Made by a program: the position numbers and the translations under genes | Shown here: in pieces, positions 19,040 through 28,174 of the stretch | Numbering within the stretch: position 1 is the stretch's first letter | Layout of the letters: the number at the start of each line of letters is the position of its first letter | The notes under the pieces: generated by a model | The model's input: only the letters and a program-made list of their open reading frames with translations | The model's database searches: none | What the model was told of the DNA's origin: nothing | Origin: an uncultured Opitutia bacterium | GTDB taxonomy: Bacteria > Verrucomicrobiota > Verrucomicrobiia > Opitutales > Opitutaceae | Assembly: GCA_903877135.1 (NCBI GenBank) | Contig: CAIRCN010000034.1 | Location: 62,001-126,000, forward strand | DNA: 64,000 bases | Direction: 5' to 3'

Positions 19040-19879
19040 TCACCCGCGCGAAGGCTCCGCCATCGTCTCGCGGGCCTTGCGCGAGAGCTCGGCGATGTGC
19101 CCGTCGTTGGCCATCACCTGCTCGAGATGCCGTCGACGCTGCGGGCCGGCCGTGTTCATCATCGTTTCGCCATACGCGCGATCGACCCAGAAACGGGAGA
19201 CGCCGCTGATATAGTCGCGCAGCTCATGTAGCCGCGCCTCGGGGTAACGCTGGCAGAGATTCATCGTGAACATCCGCCGCCACCCGCTGCCGCCAAACGC
19301 CGCATGCTTGGTGTTGTGGTTGAACAGCAAAATGTCACCCGGCACCGTCTCTAGCGCGACCGCCGGCACCTCGCGGCCGTCGATCTGCCATTTCTCGGTG
19401 CAGCCGAAGATCTCGCGCTGCAGCGCCTCGGCAAACGCATCGCCGATCTTATGACTGCCGGGGATGACGCGCAGGCAGCCGGTGTCGCGCGTCAGCGGGT
19501 CGAGGTAGAACGCGATTTTGAGGTGCAGCGTTTCTCGATGCCAGCCGTCGGAATGCCAGCCCGTGTCGCCGGCGTAGTAGTTGCCGTCGCTCGGCATATA
19601 GTTGAAATCGTCGCCGAGCAGCGAGGCCGCGATCCCGTAGATGCGCGGATCGTCGAGCAGGCTCGACAGCACCGAGCTTTGGTCGATAAACGGCACAATG
19701 CACGAGCGCTGTTTTCCCTCGTGTGGCTTGCCGTGGTGGCCGCCGCCGCGCTTCGCGAAGATCGCCTCGAATTCGCGGATGATCTCGTCGATGCGGTCCT
19801 TGAGCAGGCCGGGAAACGCAAGGAAGCCAAACGTGTTGAAAAACGCCAGTTGCTGCGGGGTGAGCTTGAGATCGGGCAT
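19040..19879 (-). CDS. Phytanoyl-CoA dioxygenase (PhyH) family protein
   Basis: Start ATG 19879 is preferred because AGGAAA lies 5 bp upstream; ATG 19900 and 19906 in frame lack a ribosome site. The 279-aa protein has the non-haem iron triad His109-x-Asp111 (WHSDGWH) and distal His192 (NTKHAAFGG), with a 2-oxoglutarate-binding Arg in SGWRRMF. PhyH enzymes are Fe(II)/2-oxoglutarate hydroxylases of diverse small molecules and are numerous in Verrucomicrobia and Planctomycetes. It stands alone on this strand, convergent with mbfA. The substrate is unknown. Confidence 0.88.
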   Translation of the reverse strand: MPDLKLTPQQLAFFNTFGFLAFPGLLKDRIDEIIREFEAIFAKRGGGHHGKPHEGKQRSCIVPFIDQSSVLSSLLDDPRIYGIAASLLGDDFNYMPSDGNYYAGDTGWHSDGWHRETLHLKIAFYLDPLTRDTGCLRVIPGSHKIGDAFAEALQREIFGCTEKWQIDGREVPAVALETVPGDILLFNHNTKHAAFGGSGWRRMFTMNLCQRYPEARLHELRDYISGVSRFWVDRAYGETMMNTAGPQRRRHLEQVMANDGHIAELSRKARETMAEPSRG

Positions 19880-20189
19880 GGAGTTTCCTGGATTCGCCAT
19901 AAGCATAGGACAGGGGAAGAAGGTCCGACCATCCCACCGCCATTTGGAAAACAGTCAATCCGGAGAGTTGGGCGGAGGGTTGGTGGCGCGTGGTCCGGCT
20001 ATCACCGGACACGGCACGAGGCTATCTGTCACCTGTAGTCGGCCAATACCGCCGTCCAGCCAGACGAGCGAACCGGACGCGTGTTCGGCACAGAGGTAAG
20101 TGCGTGTGACCGACAGCCAGCCCATCGCATCGTAGTCCGCCCTGCCTGCGAGCGCGATCATCCCAGAAGGAAATTTCACCGCCGCTCAA
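19880..20189. other. 310-bp region between the PhyH gene and menD, no confident gene
   Basis: Both neighbours are on the minus strand. A GTG-started minus-strand frame of 74 codons (20179-19955) begins 10 bp after the menD stop, but I see no domain, no strong ribosome site and a Pro-rich end, so I do not call it. The region may hold the PhyH promoter. No terminator-like hairpin with a T tract was found. Confidence 0.4.
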
Positions 20190-21932
20190 TCACGAATTAA
20201 CCGGACCAAGGCCCGCGGCCACCGTCGCAAAAAGTCTCTTCCGTTGCGCCGCATCGCGCTTCCGGTCGGTCTGGACCTCCAGCACGCGCACGCCATTCCC
20301 CGGCAATGTCGAGACCAGTTCAGTAAAATGGTTCCAATCGCGGACCAATACATGCTCCACGCCGTAGGCGCTGCACAGTTGCGCAAAATCCGCCTCCTGC
20401 GGCGTCGCGAAAAACTCCTCAAACGGAGGATCAAAGGCCGCCACCGGCAGATGCTCGAAGATCCCGCCGCCGCGATTGTTGATGAGCACCACCGTGAGTG
20501 CGCCGCGCAGCTTGGGCCGCAGCAGAAGCCCGTTTGTGTCGTGTAGCAGCGCGAGATCACCGGTCAGCAGCACAGCAGGTCGGTCCGCGCCATGCGCCAC
20601 ACCCAATGCCGTAGAAAGCGTGCCATCGATACCATTGGCTCCACGGTTGAAGAAAAAACGGTGCCGCCGCCCCGTCACCGGCCAGAAATACTCCGCGTCG
20701 CGCACCGGCATGCTGCTCGCAACAAAAACCGGCGTCTCCTCCGGCAAGTGCCGCGCCAACAGCCACGCCGCCTTGCCCTCAAACATCGAAGTCTCGTCCG
20801 CCAACGCCCGGTCGAGCGCCCTACGCGCTGCGGCCTCGGTCGCGCGCCATTGCCGCAGATAGGAATCGTCGTCACCCCGCTCGCCCGTGACCGTCAGCGA
20901 TTCGACCGGCACCGCGATCTGCCGCGTCCGCCCATGCAGCGCATCGCGGTTTGCTGTGCCCGGAGCCACGAGCAAAATCTCCGCGCCCGTCGTGGCGAGC
21001 CAGCCGCGCAGCGTCTTGCTCGTCGGCCAGCCGCCGAGGCACAGCACCGCCTGCGGCGCGAGGTCACGCGACAAAGCGGGATTGCGTAGAATCGCGTCGT
21101 AGGCCGTCACGAGGTTGTCCCCGGCCGCCGCATGATGCCGCAGCGGCGACAGCACGTCCGCCACCACCGGCCAGCCAAGTGTCCGCGACAGTCCCAACAC
21201 CTTTGCCACGTAGGCCGGGGCATCCGTAGGCGCCGCCGGCCCGGCCACGATGAGGCCGCGCGCCGTCGCCGGCCGCCGCCACGGCGGCGTGCCACTCGCC
21301 ACCGGCATTGGTTGATCCAGATGGGTGAAGAACTCACCGGCGAGCGCCGCCACGAGACCCTGCGCGCTCTCGTCGGCGACCGGTGGCAGCGGGTCGCGAA
21401 ACGGCGCGTTGAGGTGCACCGGCCCCGGCGTGGGCGCCAACGTCCGCTCGCACGCGTGACCCACCGTCTGCCGCAGGTAGGCCAGCAATGGCAGCGTCGC
21501 CGCGGGCACCGCCAGCTCGTGGCAAAAATTAACGTGCCCACCAAACAATTTTTGCTGGTCGATCGTCTGGCCGGAGGCGCAGTCGCGCATTTCCGGCGGC
21601 CGGTCGGCGGTGATGACCAGCAGCGGCACGCCGCTCTCCTGCGCCTCGATAACCGCCGGAAAATAATTCGCTCCCGCCGTGCCGCTCGTGCACAGCAGCA
21701 CTACGGGCCGCCCGTGCCGCGCCAGCCCGAGGGCGAAAAACGCCGCCGAGCGCTCGTCCAGCACCGGGATCGCCTCAAAACACGGGTGCCGGGCGAAGGC
21801 GATAGTCAGCGGCGTCGAGCGCGAGCCCGGCGAAATCACCGCTTGCTGCACGCCGAGCCGCGCGAGCGTCTCGACGAGCACGCTGCCCCAGAGCGTGTTG
21901 GTGTTCCGAAAATCGAGATTTGGGGCGTGCAT
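20190..21932 (-). CDS. menD: 2-succinyl-5-enolpyruvyl-6-hydroxy-3-cyclohexene-1-carboxylate synthase (MenD)
   Basis: The 580-aa thiamine-diphosphate enzyme has PGSRSTPLTIAFARH and the catalytic-type glutamate in LDERSAAFFALG at the N-terminus. TSGTAGANYFPAV, the TPP/Mg2+ motif TGDLALLHDTNG and NNRGGGIFEHLP lie near the C-terminus, all characteristic of MenD. It condenses isochorismate with 2-oxoglutarate in menaquinone synthesis. The start lies 5 bp after the menF stop, so the two consecutive enzymes are encoded in one operon. No other men gene is in the window. Confidence 0.95.
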   Translation of the reverse strand: MHAPNLDFRNTNTLWGSVLVETLARLGVQQAVISPGSRSTPLTIAFARHPCFEAIPVLDERSAAFFALGLARHGRPVVLLCTSGTAGANYFPAVIEAQESGVPLLVITADRPPEMRDCASGQTIDQQKLFGGHVNFCHELAVPAATLPLLAYLRQTVGHACERTLAPTPGPVHLNAPFRDPLPPVADESAQGLVAALAGEFFTHLDQPMPVASGTPPWRRPATARGLIVAGPAAPTDAPAYVAKVLGLSRTLGWPVVADVLSPLRHHAAAGDNLVTAYDAILRNPALSRDLAPQAVLCLGGWPTSKTLRGWLATTGAEILLVAPGTANRDALHGRTRQIAVPVESLTVTGERGDDDSYLRQWRATEAAARRALDRALADETSMFEGKAAWLLARHLPEETPVFVASSMPVRDAEYFWPVTGRRHRFFFNRGANGIDGTLSTALGVAHGADRPAVLLTGDLALLHDTNGLLLRPKLRGALTVVLINNRGGGIFEHLPVAAFDPPFEEFFATPQEADFAQLCSAYGVEHVLVRDWNHFTELVSTLPGNGVRVLEVQTDRKRDAAQRKRLFATVAAGLGPVNS

Positions 21933-21937
21933 GATGA

Positions 21938-23353
21938 TTACGCTCGCAGGGCGTCGAGCATGGCCTTAAACTTCAGCTCGGTTTCCGCAAACTCCTTCTC
22001 CGGAGTCGAGCCGGCCACAATGCCCGCCCCGGCGTAAACGCGGGCCGCCGCGCCGTCCACCAGCGCCGAGCGTAGACCGACAAAAAATTCGCCGCCGCCG
22101 CGCGCGTTGAGCCAGCCGAGCGCCCCGGCGTAAAGCCCACGGGGAAATCCCTCGAGTCCGCGGATGCGCGCGACCGCCGTCGCCTGCGGCGTGCCGCCGA
22201 CCGCCGGCGTGGGGTGAAGCAACCCGAGCGCATCAAGCAACCGCACGTTTTCCGGCAGCTCGGCGCTGACCGGCGTCTGCAGATGCTGCACGTTGGCCAG
22301 CCGCCGGATCGCGGGCCGATCCGGAAATACCGGGGTGAGTCCGAGCTGCGTCAGCCGGCCAAGCACCGACTCGAGCACGAACTGTTGCTCGCGCCGGTCT
22401 TTCTCCGAGCCGAGCAGGGCGACCGCAAGCGCCGCGTCCTCGCTCGCGCCGGCGCCGCGGCGGATCGAGCCGGCCAGCGCCTCGGTCTCCAGCATGCCTT
22501 TGCTCACGCGCACGAGCCGCTCCGGGCTCGCGCCGATGAAACTCTGCCCGCAACCGTTCGCCAGCGAGAACGCGTAGCAGTCGGGAAACCGCTGGCGCAG
22601 TCCGTTCAGCACGCGCAACGGATGCAGCGGTCGATCCGCGGTGAGATCCTGCGCCCGGGCCAGAACAATTTTGCTAAACTCGCCGCCGGCGATGCCTGCC
22701 AGCGCCCGGCTCACCGCCGCACGATAGTCGCCGGCCTCGCGGGTCGAAAACCGCAGCGGCGTCAACAGCTCGGCCGGCGCCGGCGCCTGAAACCGAAATC
22801 CGTGAAACTTTCCATGCGCGCGCCAGACCCGCTCGGTGAGCGGCGCCAAATCCGCGTCGGGCGCGACCAGCAGATTGGCCACCGCCGTGGTGACGGCGCC
22901 GGCCCGGGCAATTTGCCAACGGGGCACGAACACGCGCGCGGCGGCAAACGGCTCCCCCGGCTCCACCTCGTCGGCAAAGGTGAAGGCAGTGAAAAAATGC
23001 GGCCCGCCGAACGGCGCCGCCACGTCGCCGACCGCGATGGTGTGCTCACGTGTCTCGTCCACCCAGCGTTGCACCGCGGCGAACCGGCCCGGTCCGTGCG
23101 CCGCAAACGCCGCCGCCGTCTCTGCGCCCGCGATGGCCGTGGCGATGTCCGGGCGCTCCGCATAGAAATGCGGCTCGTCTGGCTCGAAGATCGACTCCAG
23201 CACGGCGAGCGGGTCAAGCGCGTCCACCGCGAGCGAGATGCTGACGAGCTTGGGCCGGCCCGTCCGCACCGCCGCGTCGCGGCATTGCCCAAGAAACGCA
23301 CGCAACGCTTCCGGCGAGGCGTTGTCAGCGGGATTGAGCGGAAGGATGGTCAT
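21938..23353 (-). CDS. menF: Isochorismate synthase (MenF/EntC family)
   Basis: ATG 23353 gives 471 aa; a TTG 30 bp upstream is also in frame but lies inside the palindromic element. The chorismate-binding domain is clear: KIVLARAQDL, GASPERLVR, ALAGSIRRG, LLGSEKDRREQQFV, LLHPTPAVGGTPQ, and GLYAGALGW. The C-terminal block AGAGIVAGSTPEKEFAETE coordinates Mg2+ in this family. It converts chorismate to isochorismate and feeds MenD, encoded 5 bp downstream. Anthranilate or PABA synthase is unlikely given the menD linkage. Confidence 0.94.
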   Translation of the reverse strand: MTILPLNPADNASPEALRAFLGQCRDAAVRTGRPKLVSISLAVDALDPLAVLESIFEPDEPHFYAERPDIATAIAGAETAAAFAAHGPGRFAAVQRWVDETREHTIAVGDVAAPFGGPHFFTAFTFADEVEPGEPFAAARVFVPRWQIARAGAVTTAVANLLVAPDADLAPLTERVWRAHGKFHGFRFQAPAPAELLTPLRFSTREAGDYRAAVSRALAGIAGGEFSKIVLARAQDLTADRPLHPLRVLNGLRQRFPDCYAFSLANGCGQSFIGASPERLVRVSKGMLETEALAGSIRRGAGASEDAALAVALLGSEKDRREQQFVLESVLGRLTQLGLTPVFPDRPAIRRLANVQHLQTPVSAELPENVRLLDALGLLHPTPAVGGTPQATAVARIRGLEGFPRGLYAGALGWLNARGGGEFFVGLRSALVDGAAARVYAGAGIVAGSTPEKEFAETELKFKAMLDALRA

Positions 23354-23362
23354 GTTGCAGGA

Positions 23363-23429
23363 GGTAGGGGCGGTTGTCCCCAACCGCCCTCAGGTCAATC
23401 AAGGGCGCGCGGGGCTACGCGCCCCTACC
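23363..23429. repeat. 67-bp nested palindromic element between metG and menF
   Basis: Perfect 10-bp inverted termini (GGTAGGGGCG at 23363-23372, CGCCCCTACC at 23420-23429) enclose two hairpins. The first is a 9-bp stem GGGCGGTTG/CAACCGCCC with a 4-nt loop, overlapping the left terminus. The second is an 8-bp stem AGGGCGCG/CGCGCCCT with an 8-nt loop. The minus-strand stop codon of metG (23425-23427) is inside the right terminus. It resembles REP/MITE-like intergenic palindromes. No T tract follows, so it is not a classic terminator, and no second copy was seen in this window. Confidence 0.8.
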
Positions 23430-24963
23430 CTTTCGGCGGCACCGCAGGTGCCGGCCGCGGGAACAGCACCAGCGCGGCAGCGACACTGGCCCCGTCGAGT
23501 TTCTGCCCCCAGTGGAGCTCGTCGCGCCACGCGTCGCCGGGGACGTAGCCAAGCACATCGTTGATTTTCGCCGTGGTGGCGGGCGTGACATGCTGGATCA
23601 GCGCGACGCCGAGCCGCAGCGCCTCGGCCATGGTGGCAAGCGAAGTGCGCAGCAACGCCTGGTCGCGCGGCTCGGCCGACTTGCCGAGTTTCCACGGCGC
23701 GCGCTTTTCGATATAGGCGTTCGTCGCGGTGACGAACTGCATGGCGCGTTCGAGCGCCGTGTGAAACTGGAAGCCCTCGCAGAGCGGGATGAACTCGTCA
23801 CGGGTCTTTGCCCACAGCGCGTGCAACTCCTGCTCCGGTTCCTCCGACAACTCCGCCGACGGCAGCACACCACCCGCAAACCGCGTCGTCATGTTCAGCG
23901 TGCGGTTGACGAGATTGCCGAGATTGTTGGCGAGTTCGCTGTTATAACGGACGAGAAACTGTTCCCGCGTAAACTCACTGTCCTGCCCGACGTTCATCTC
24001 GCGGATTAGGAAATAACGGAACGCGTCCACGCCAAATTCCGCCACGAGGTCGAGCGGGTTGAGCGCGTTGCCCGTGCTCTTGGACATCTTGGCCCCGCTC
24101 TGCAGCCACCAACCGTGGGCGATGATGCCGTGCGGCAACGGAATACCGGCGGCATGCAGCATGATCGGCCAGTAAACGGCGTGCGGCGGCACGAGGATAT
24201 CCTTGCCGATGACGTGCCACGCTGCGGGCCAAACACCCGGCTGGTCAGCCACCGCCGAGTAGTAGTTGAGGAGCGCGTCGAACCACACGTAGGTCACGTA
24301 GCCCTCGTCGAATGGCAGCGGGATGCCCCACTCCAGCCGTTCTCGGGGACGCGAAATGCAGAGGTCGTTCAACGGTTCCTTCAGGAACTCCAGCACCTGC
24401 TTCTGTCGGTAGGAGGGGAAGATGAAATGCTCGTGCTTCGTCAGAAACTCGATCAGCCAGTCCTGGTAGCCGCGGAGCTTAAAGAAGTAGTTCGACTCCG
24501 TGATCTCGGTAACTTCGCCGAAAATTTCCGGCCAGGCACCGCCGGGGAGCCGGTCCTTCTCCTGCAGGAACTGCTCCTGCCGCGTCGAGTAGAAGCCCTT
24601 GTATTCCGCCTTGTAGATTTCACCCTGCGCAAACAGCCGCTGCAGCACCTCGCGCACGACCTTTTTGTGCCGTTCCTCGGTGGTGCGGATGAAGTCGTCG
24701 TTCGAAATGTTAAGCCGCGGCAGTAGCGCACGGAACTCCGCGCTGATCTCGTCGACATACTGCTGCGGCGCGATGCCGCGCTTGCGCGCACTCGCCTGGA
24801 CCTTCTGGCCGTGCTCGTCGACACCCGTCAGAAAATGCACCCGGTCACCCATCATCCGGCGAAATCGGGCGATGACGTCCGTCAGCACCTTTTCATAGGC
24901 ATGGCCCAGGTGCGGCGAACCGTTCACGTAATCGATCGCGGTGGTGATATAGAACGACTTCAT
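23425..24963 (-). CDS. metG: Methionyl-tRNA synthetase
   Basis: The frame is open upstream to 25287, but the protein starts at MKSFYITTAIDYVNG, ATG 24963, giving 512 aa. The class I signatures are HLGH (18-21) and KMSKS (292-296), with DEHGQKVQ and WFDALLNYYSA between them. It lacks the zinc-knuckle cysteines and the C-terminal EMAP-like tRNA-binding domain, as in the short MetG form. The stop codon lies within the palindromic element, so the Pro-rich last residues (FPRPAPAVPPKG) may have been altered by its insertion. It leads a metG-menF-menD run. Confidence 0.95.
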   Translation of the reverse strand: MKSFYITTAIDYVNGSPHLGHAYEKVLTDVIARFRRMMGDRVHFLTGVDEHGQKVQASARKRGIAPQQYVDEISAEFRALLPRLNISNDDFIRTTEERHKKVVREVLQRLFAQGEIYKAEYKGFYSTRQEQFLQEKDRLPGGAWPEIFGEVTEITESNYFFKLRGYQDWLIEFLTKHEHFIFPSYRQKQVLEFLKEPLNDLCISRPRERLEWGIPLPFDEGYVTYVWFDALLNYYSAVADQPGVWPAAWHVIGKDILVPPHAVYWPIMLHAAGIPLPHGIIAHGWWLQSGAKMSKSTGNALNPLDLVAEFGVDAFRYFLIREMNVGQDSEFTREQFLVRYNSELANNLGNLVNRTLNMTTRFAGGVLPSAELSEEPEQELHALWAKTRDEFIPLCEGFQFHTALERAMQFVTATNAYIEKRAPWKLGKSAEPRDQALLRTSLATMAEALRLGVALIQHVTPATTAKINDVLGYVPGDAWRDELHWGQKLDGASVAAALVLFPRPAPAVPPKG

Positions 24964-25054
24964 GGGAAAGGTCGGACACCCAAAGCGACCGGCGGGCAAA
25001 TGTCGAAAGTTTTGACGCCGTGCCTTGCCCGAGGCAGCTTCCCTCTGCAATCGC

Positions 25055-26101
25055 ATGAACCCACTCCCGCGTATGCTCGGGCTCAGTCTCTTCGTCGTGC
25101 TGGCGGTGCTCACCGCCCTGCTCGCCATGCCGGCACTGACCCCATCGACCGTCGAGCCGGCCCAGCCAAATGAAATGACAGCCAATCTACGTGCCGCGAC
25201 CGACCGCACTCCCCGCTCAGCGCAACTGTCAGCTCTGCCAAAGCGCCTCGCACTTCCCCTGACCGTCACAAGCCTGATCCTCGCCATCGCACTATTGAGC
25301 AGCCAGGCGATGCGGCCGCAGCCGTCGGGCCAGTCGCGTCCGCCGTTCCACGAGGCCCGGGCCGATATTCGCGCCCTCTCCAGCCTCGCAAAATCGTCCG
25401 CGGCCCAAGGCCAAGCACTCGCCCACGAGCGTCACGGGCGGCAACGCGCCGAGGCTGACGCCCAGCTCAACCAGCAATTGCTCATGCAGTCGCTAGAGGA
25501 AAAGATCCGCCTCGGCCACGATTTGCACGATGGGATAATCCAGTCGCTTTATGCCACGGGTCTCACCCTCGAATCAGCCCGGGCTCTCGTCCGTGAGGAT
25601 CCCGAAGAGGCCGACCGCCGCTTGGCGAAGTGCCGACAGAGCCTCAACACCACGATCCGCGAAGTACGCACCTACATCGGCGGCCTCTCGCCGGAACATC
25701 TCCGCCACGCCGGTTTCACCCACGCCGTCACTGCCCTCGCCACCGAGCTAAGCGCCGGCCGCGCCGTGCGCCTCGACGTAAACATGGACACGGAGGCCGT
25801 CGCGCTGCTCACCTCGGAGCAAACCATCGAGGCGCTGCAAGTCGTCCGTGAAGCCATCAGCAACGCCCTTCGGCACGGCGCGGCCACGACCCTGACCCTG
25901 CGCCTGCTTAAGGACGACCGCGCCGTCTGCCTGCTCGTGCAGGACAACGGCCACGGTTTCGATGCGGCGAGGCCCGCCGGCTCCGGGCACGGCCTTATCA
26001 ACATGCAGGCTCGGGCCAGACGCCTCGGTGGAACCGTGCGGGTGGAGAGCACTCCCGGCACTGGCACGCGGGTGGTCTTCACCCTGCCCCTGCAGTCGTG
26101 A
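25055..26101 (+). CDS. Orphan NarL-type sensor histidine kinase
   Basis: ATG 25055 gives 348 aa. Two TM helices (about residues 6-27 and 66-84) flank a short periplasmic segment of some 40 residues, too small for a known sensor domain. A coiled coil then leads to the HisKA_3 box LGHDLHDGIIQSLYA with His155. The HATPase_c domain follows (REAISNALRHGAA, VQDNGHGFD, GHGLINMQARARRLGG). Such kinases normally pair with a LuxR/NarL-type regulator, but none is adjacent: metG diverges upstream and ispH follows. The cognate regulator must lie elsewhere. Confidence 0.88.
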   Translation: MNPLPRMLGLSLFVVLAVLTALLAMPALTPSTVEPAQPNEMTANLRAATDRTPRSAQLSALPKRLALPLTVTSLILAIALLSSQAMRPQPSGQSRPPFHEARADIRALSSLAKSSAAQGQALAHERHGRQRAEADAQLNQQLLMQSLEEKIRLGHDLHDGIIQSLYATGLTLESARALVREDPEEADRRLAKCRQSLNTTIREVRTYIGGLSPEHLRHAGFTHAVTALATELSAGRAVRLDVNMDTEAVALLTSEQTIEALQVVREAISNALRHGAATTLTLRLLKDDRAVCLLVQDNGHGFDAARPAGSGHGLINMQARARRLGGTVRVESTPGTGTRVVFTLPLQS

Positions 26102-26162
26102 CACGCTGTCCTCTCCCGGCTCTGCATTTGACGGCGTCGCGCTCCACCACATTGTGACTCAC

Positions 26163-27032
26163 ATGAAAGTTCTTCGTGCCAAGAGCGCCGGTTTTTGCTG
26201 GGGAGTCGAGCGGGCCATCGAAATCGCCCGAGACTATGCCCACCATGGCCGCCATCCAGTGTACACCGACGGCCCGCTCATCCACAACCGCCAGATGATG
26301 GATGTCCTCTCGAAGGAAGGCATCCGGGAAGTCGGCGACTACCAGAGCAAAGCCGACATCGCCGTCGCCTCCGCCGCTCCCGGCGACCACCCCGTGATGG
26401 TCGTCCGCGCCCATGGCGTTTCCCCCGAACGCCGCACCTATCTCAAGCAGATCGGTATGGAGTTCAAGGATGCCACCTGCCCCGACGTCGGCATTATCGC
26501 CGGCAAAATCCGCCTCCACGCTAAGAAGGGCTACTCCACGATCATCTTCGGCGACAAAAACCATCCCGAGGCAATCGGCCTGATGGGATACACCGAAGGG
26601 CGTGGCTACTGCATCACCAGCAAGGCTGAGATCGACGCGCTCCCTCCGCTTGTTCGCGTCTGCATGGTCTCGCAATCAACCATGTTCATGCACGAGTTCG
26701 CCGAACTCTCCGCCTACGCCCGCACGAAATTCGCCGAGGTGCTCGTCTTCGACACCATCTGCCAGGCCACCAAGGACCGGCAAACCGACGTGATCTGCCT
26801 CGCCCAGCTGGGCGCGCAGGCCGTGGTTGTGATCGGCGGCCACCATTCCGCCAACACGGTGAAACTCGCCTCGCTCGCCCGCTTGCAAAACCTGCCCACC
26901 TTTCACATCGAAACCGCCTCGGAACTCGACCCGGTCGAGATGAATAAATACCAGGTCGTTGGCGTCACCGCCGGTGCCTCGACCCCAGAATTTCTTATCA
27001 GCGAAGTCTGCACCGCGCTCAGCGCGCTCTGA
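26163..27032 (+). CDS. ispH: 4-hydroxy-3-methylbut-2-enyl diphosphate reductase (IspH)
   Basis: ATG 26163 gives 289 aa, although the frame is open further upstream. The three cysteines that hold the catalytic [4Fe-4S] cluster are in AGFCWGVERA, DATCPDVG and FDTICQAT. HPVYTDGPLIHNRQ, VVRAHGVSP and TAGASTPEF are further IspH blocks. It catalyses the last step of the non-mevalonate isoprenoid pathway, making IPP and DMAPP, which also supply the menaquinone side chain. It is followed after 24 bp by the XdhC-like gene. Confidence 0.95.
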   Translation: MKVLRAKSAGFCWGVERAIEIARDYAHHGRHPVYTDGPLIHNRQMMDVLSKEGIREVGDYQSKADIAVASAAPGDHPVMVVRAHGVSPERRTYLKQIGMEFKDATCPDVGIIAGKIRLHAKKGYSTIIFGDKNHPEAIGLMGYTEGRGYCITSKAEIDALPPLVRVCMVSQSTMFMHEFAELSAYARTKFAEVLVFDTICQATKDRQTDVICLAQLGAQAVVVIGGHHSANTVKLASLARLQNLPTFHIETASELDPVEMNKYQVVGVTAGASTPEFLISEVCTALSAL

Positions 27033-27056
27033 GTCGCCTCTCCCACACCTCCACCC

Positions 27057-27872
27057 ATGTCTTCAGCGCAGCAAGAACCGACGGGCCTTTATGGTCAGCT
27101 CGTCACGCTTGAACGCGACCAGACGCCCTTCGTGCTCGTCACGCTCGTGGAGGCACTTGGCAGCACGCCGCAGGACTCTGGCGCGAAAATGCTCATCACC
27201 GCCGCTGGTCTGCATTGCGGCACGGTCGGCGGTGGCAAAGTGGAGGCCAAGGCGATCGTCCTCGCGCAGGAGCTGCTCGCCACCCGCACTGCCGCCCCGC
27301 AACTCGTCAACTGGGCACTCAAGACCGACGTCGGCATGACCTGCGGCGGCTCAGTGAAACTCTACTTCGAACCCCACGCTGGCGGCGGCTCCAGCGCAGC
27401 TTGGCCTATTTGGATTTTTGGTGCTGGCCACGTCGCACAGGCACTCGTCCCTGTGCTCGCGCCGCTCGACTGTCAGCTCACCATTTGTGATCCGCGACGC
27501 GAGTGGCTCGACCGTCTGCCCCGCGCCCGAAACGCTCGCTTCCTCCAATCCGACGATCCGAAATCTCTCGTCCCGTCCATGCCGGACCACACCTTTTTGC
27601 TCTGTCTGACGAAAGGCCACGCCACCGACCGCCCCGTGCTTCAGTGCGCCTTGGCCAAAAAAAATTTCCCCTTTGTCGGCGTCATCGGCAGCAAGGCCAA
27701 AGCCATGATCCTCCGGCGCGAAATGATCGCCGCCGGCCTGGACAAAGCCCGTGCTCGCCAGTTCCACTGTCCGGTCGGCCTCCCCTTCGGCACCAACCAC
27801 CCGCACGAGATCGCCCTTAGCATCGCCGCACAACTCCTCACCGAGCGCGACTGTCTGCGCCACGGCACCTGA
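27057..27872 (+). CDS. xdhC: XdhC family molybdenum-cofactor insertion factor
   Basis: The 271-aa protein has the XdhC/CoxI N-terminal domain (LVEALGSTPQDSGAKMLI, GTVGGGKVE, DVGMTCGGSVKLYFEP) and a Rossmann C-terminal domain starting IWIFGAGHVAQAL and containing FVGVIGSKAKA. XdhC binds and protects sulfurated molybdenum cofactor and delivers it to xanthine dehydrogenase. Its presumed client, the large xanthine dehydrogenase gene, ends 300 bp downstream on the opposite strand. This makes it the maturation factor of the purine cluster. Confidence 0.9.
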   Translation: MSSAQQEPTGLYGQLVTLERDQTPFVLVTLVEALGSTPQDSGAKMLITAAGLHCGTVGGGKVEAKAIVLAQELLATRTAAPQLVNWALKTDVGMTCGGSVKLYFEPHAGGGSSAAWPIWIFGAGHVAQALVPVLAPLDCQLTICDPRREWLDRLPRARNARFLQSDDPKSLVPSMPDHTFLLCLTKGHATDRPVLQCALAKKNFPFVGVIGSKAKAMILRREMIAAGLDKARARQFHCPVGLPFGTNHPHEIALSIAAQLLTERDCLRHGT

Positions 27873-27901
27873 GGCACGTTGTGCCTGCACGCATTCCATT
27901 C

Positions 27902-28174
27902 ATGCGCCCGTTCAAACTTGTCCTCGCCGCCCTTGTTGGACTCCTCGCCCTCGCGGCTCTGGCCACCGGGTTCGTCGTAGTCGCTGTAATCGGTGCTCTT
28001 GCGGTCTTAATCCTGGTGCTGCGTCAGATCTTCACGGGGAAGCCGATTGTTACCTTCAAATTCCAGGTTCGCCAACAGCGGCCTGCCACCGCGCCGAGAA
28101 AATTCAGCCAGGGCGATGCCATCGATATCGACGCGACTCCGGCCCGGCCTCCACCTAAGGCACTGGAAAATTAA
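27902..28174 (+). CDS. Small membrane protein of unknown function
   Basis: ATG 27902 gives 90 aa; an in-frame GTG at 27881 would add seven residues. Residues 6-45 are a continuous hydrophobic stretch (LVLAALVGLLALAALATG then VVVAVIGALAVLILVL) consistent with a TM hairpin, followed by a basic, Pro-rich cytoplasmic tail. It begins 29 bp after xdhC and its stop overlaps the xanthine dehydrogenase stop region convergently by 4 bp. I recognise no family. The position suggests co-transcription with xdhC. Confidence 0.6.
   Translation: MRPFKLVLAALVGLLALAALATGFVVVAVIGALAVLILVLRQIFTGKPIVTFKFQVRQQRPATAPRKFSQGDAIDIDATPARPPPKALEN

Noticed and set aside
19955-20179. A 74-codon minus-strand frame (GTG start) 10 bp after menD
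   Set aside because: It has no recognisable motif or good ribosome site, and its C-terminus is Pro-rich. It remains possible as a small gene but cannot be supported.
22214-23548. A 444-codon plus-strand open frame antisense to menF
   Set aside because: It has Arg-rich, repetitive composition and no domain, while menF on the other strand is complete.
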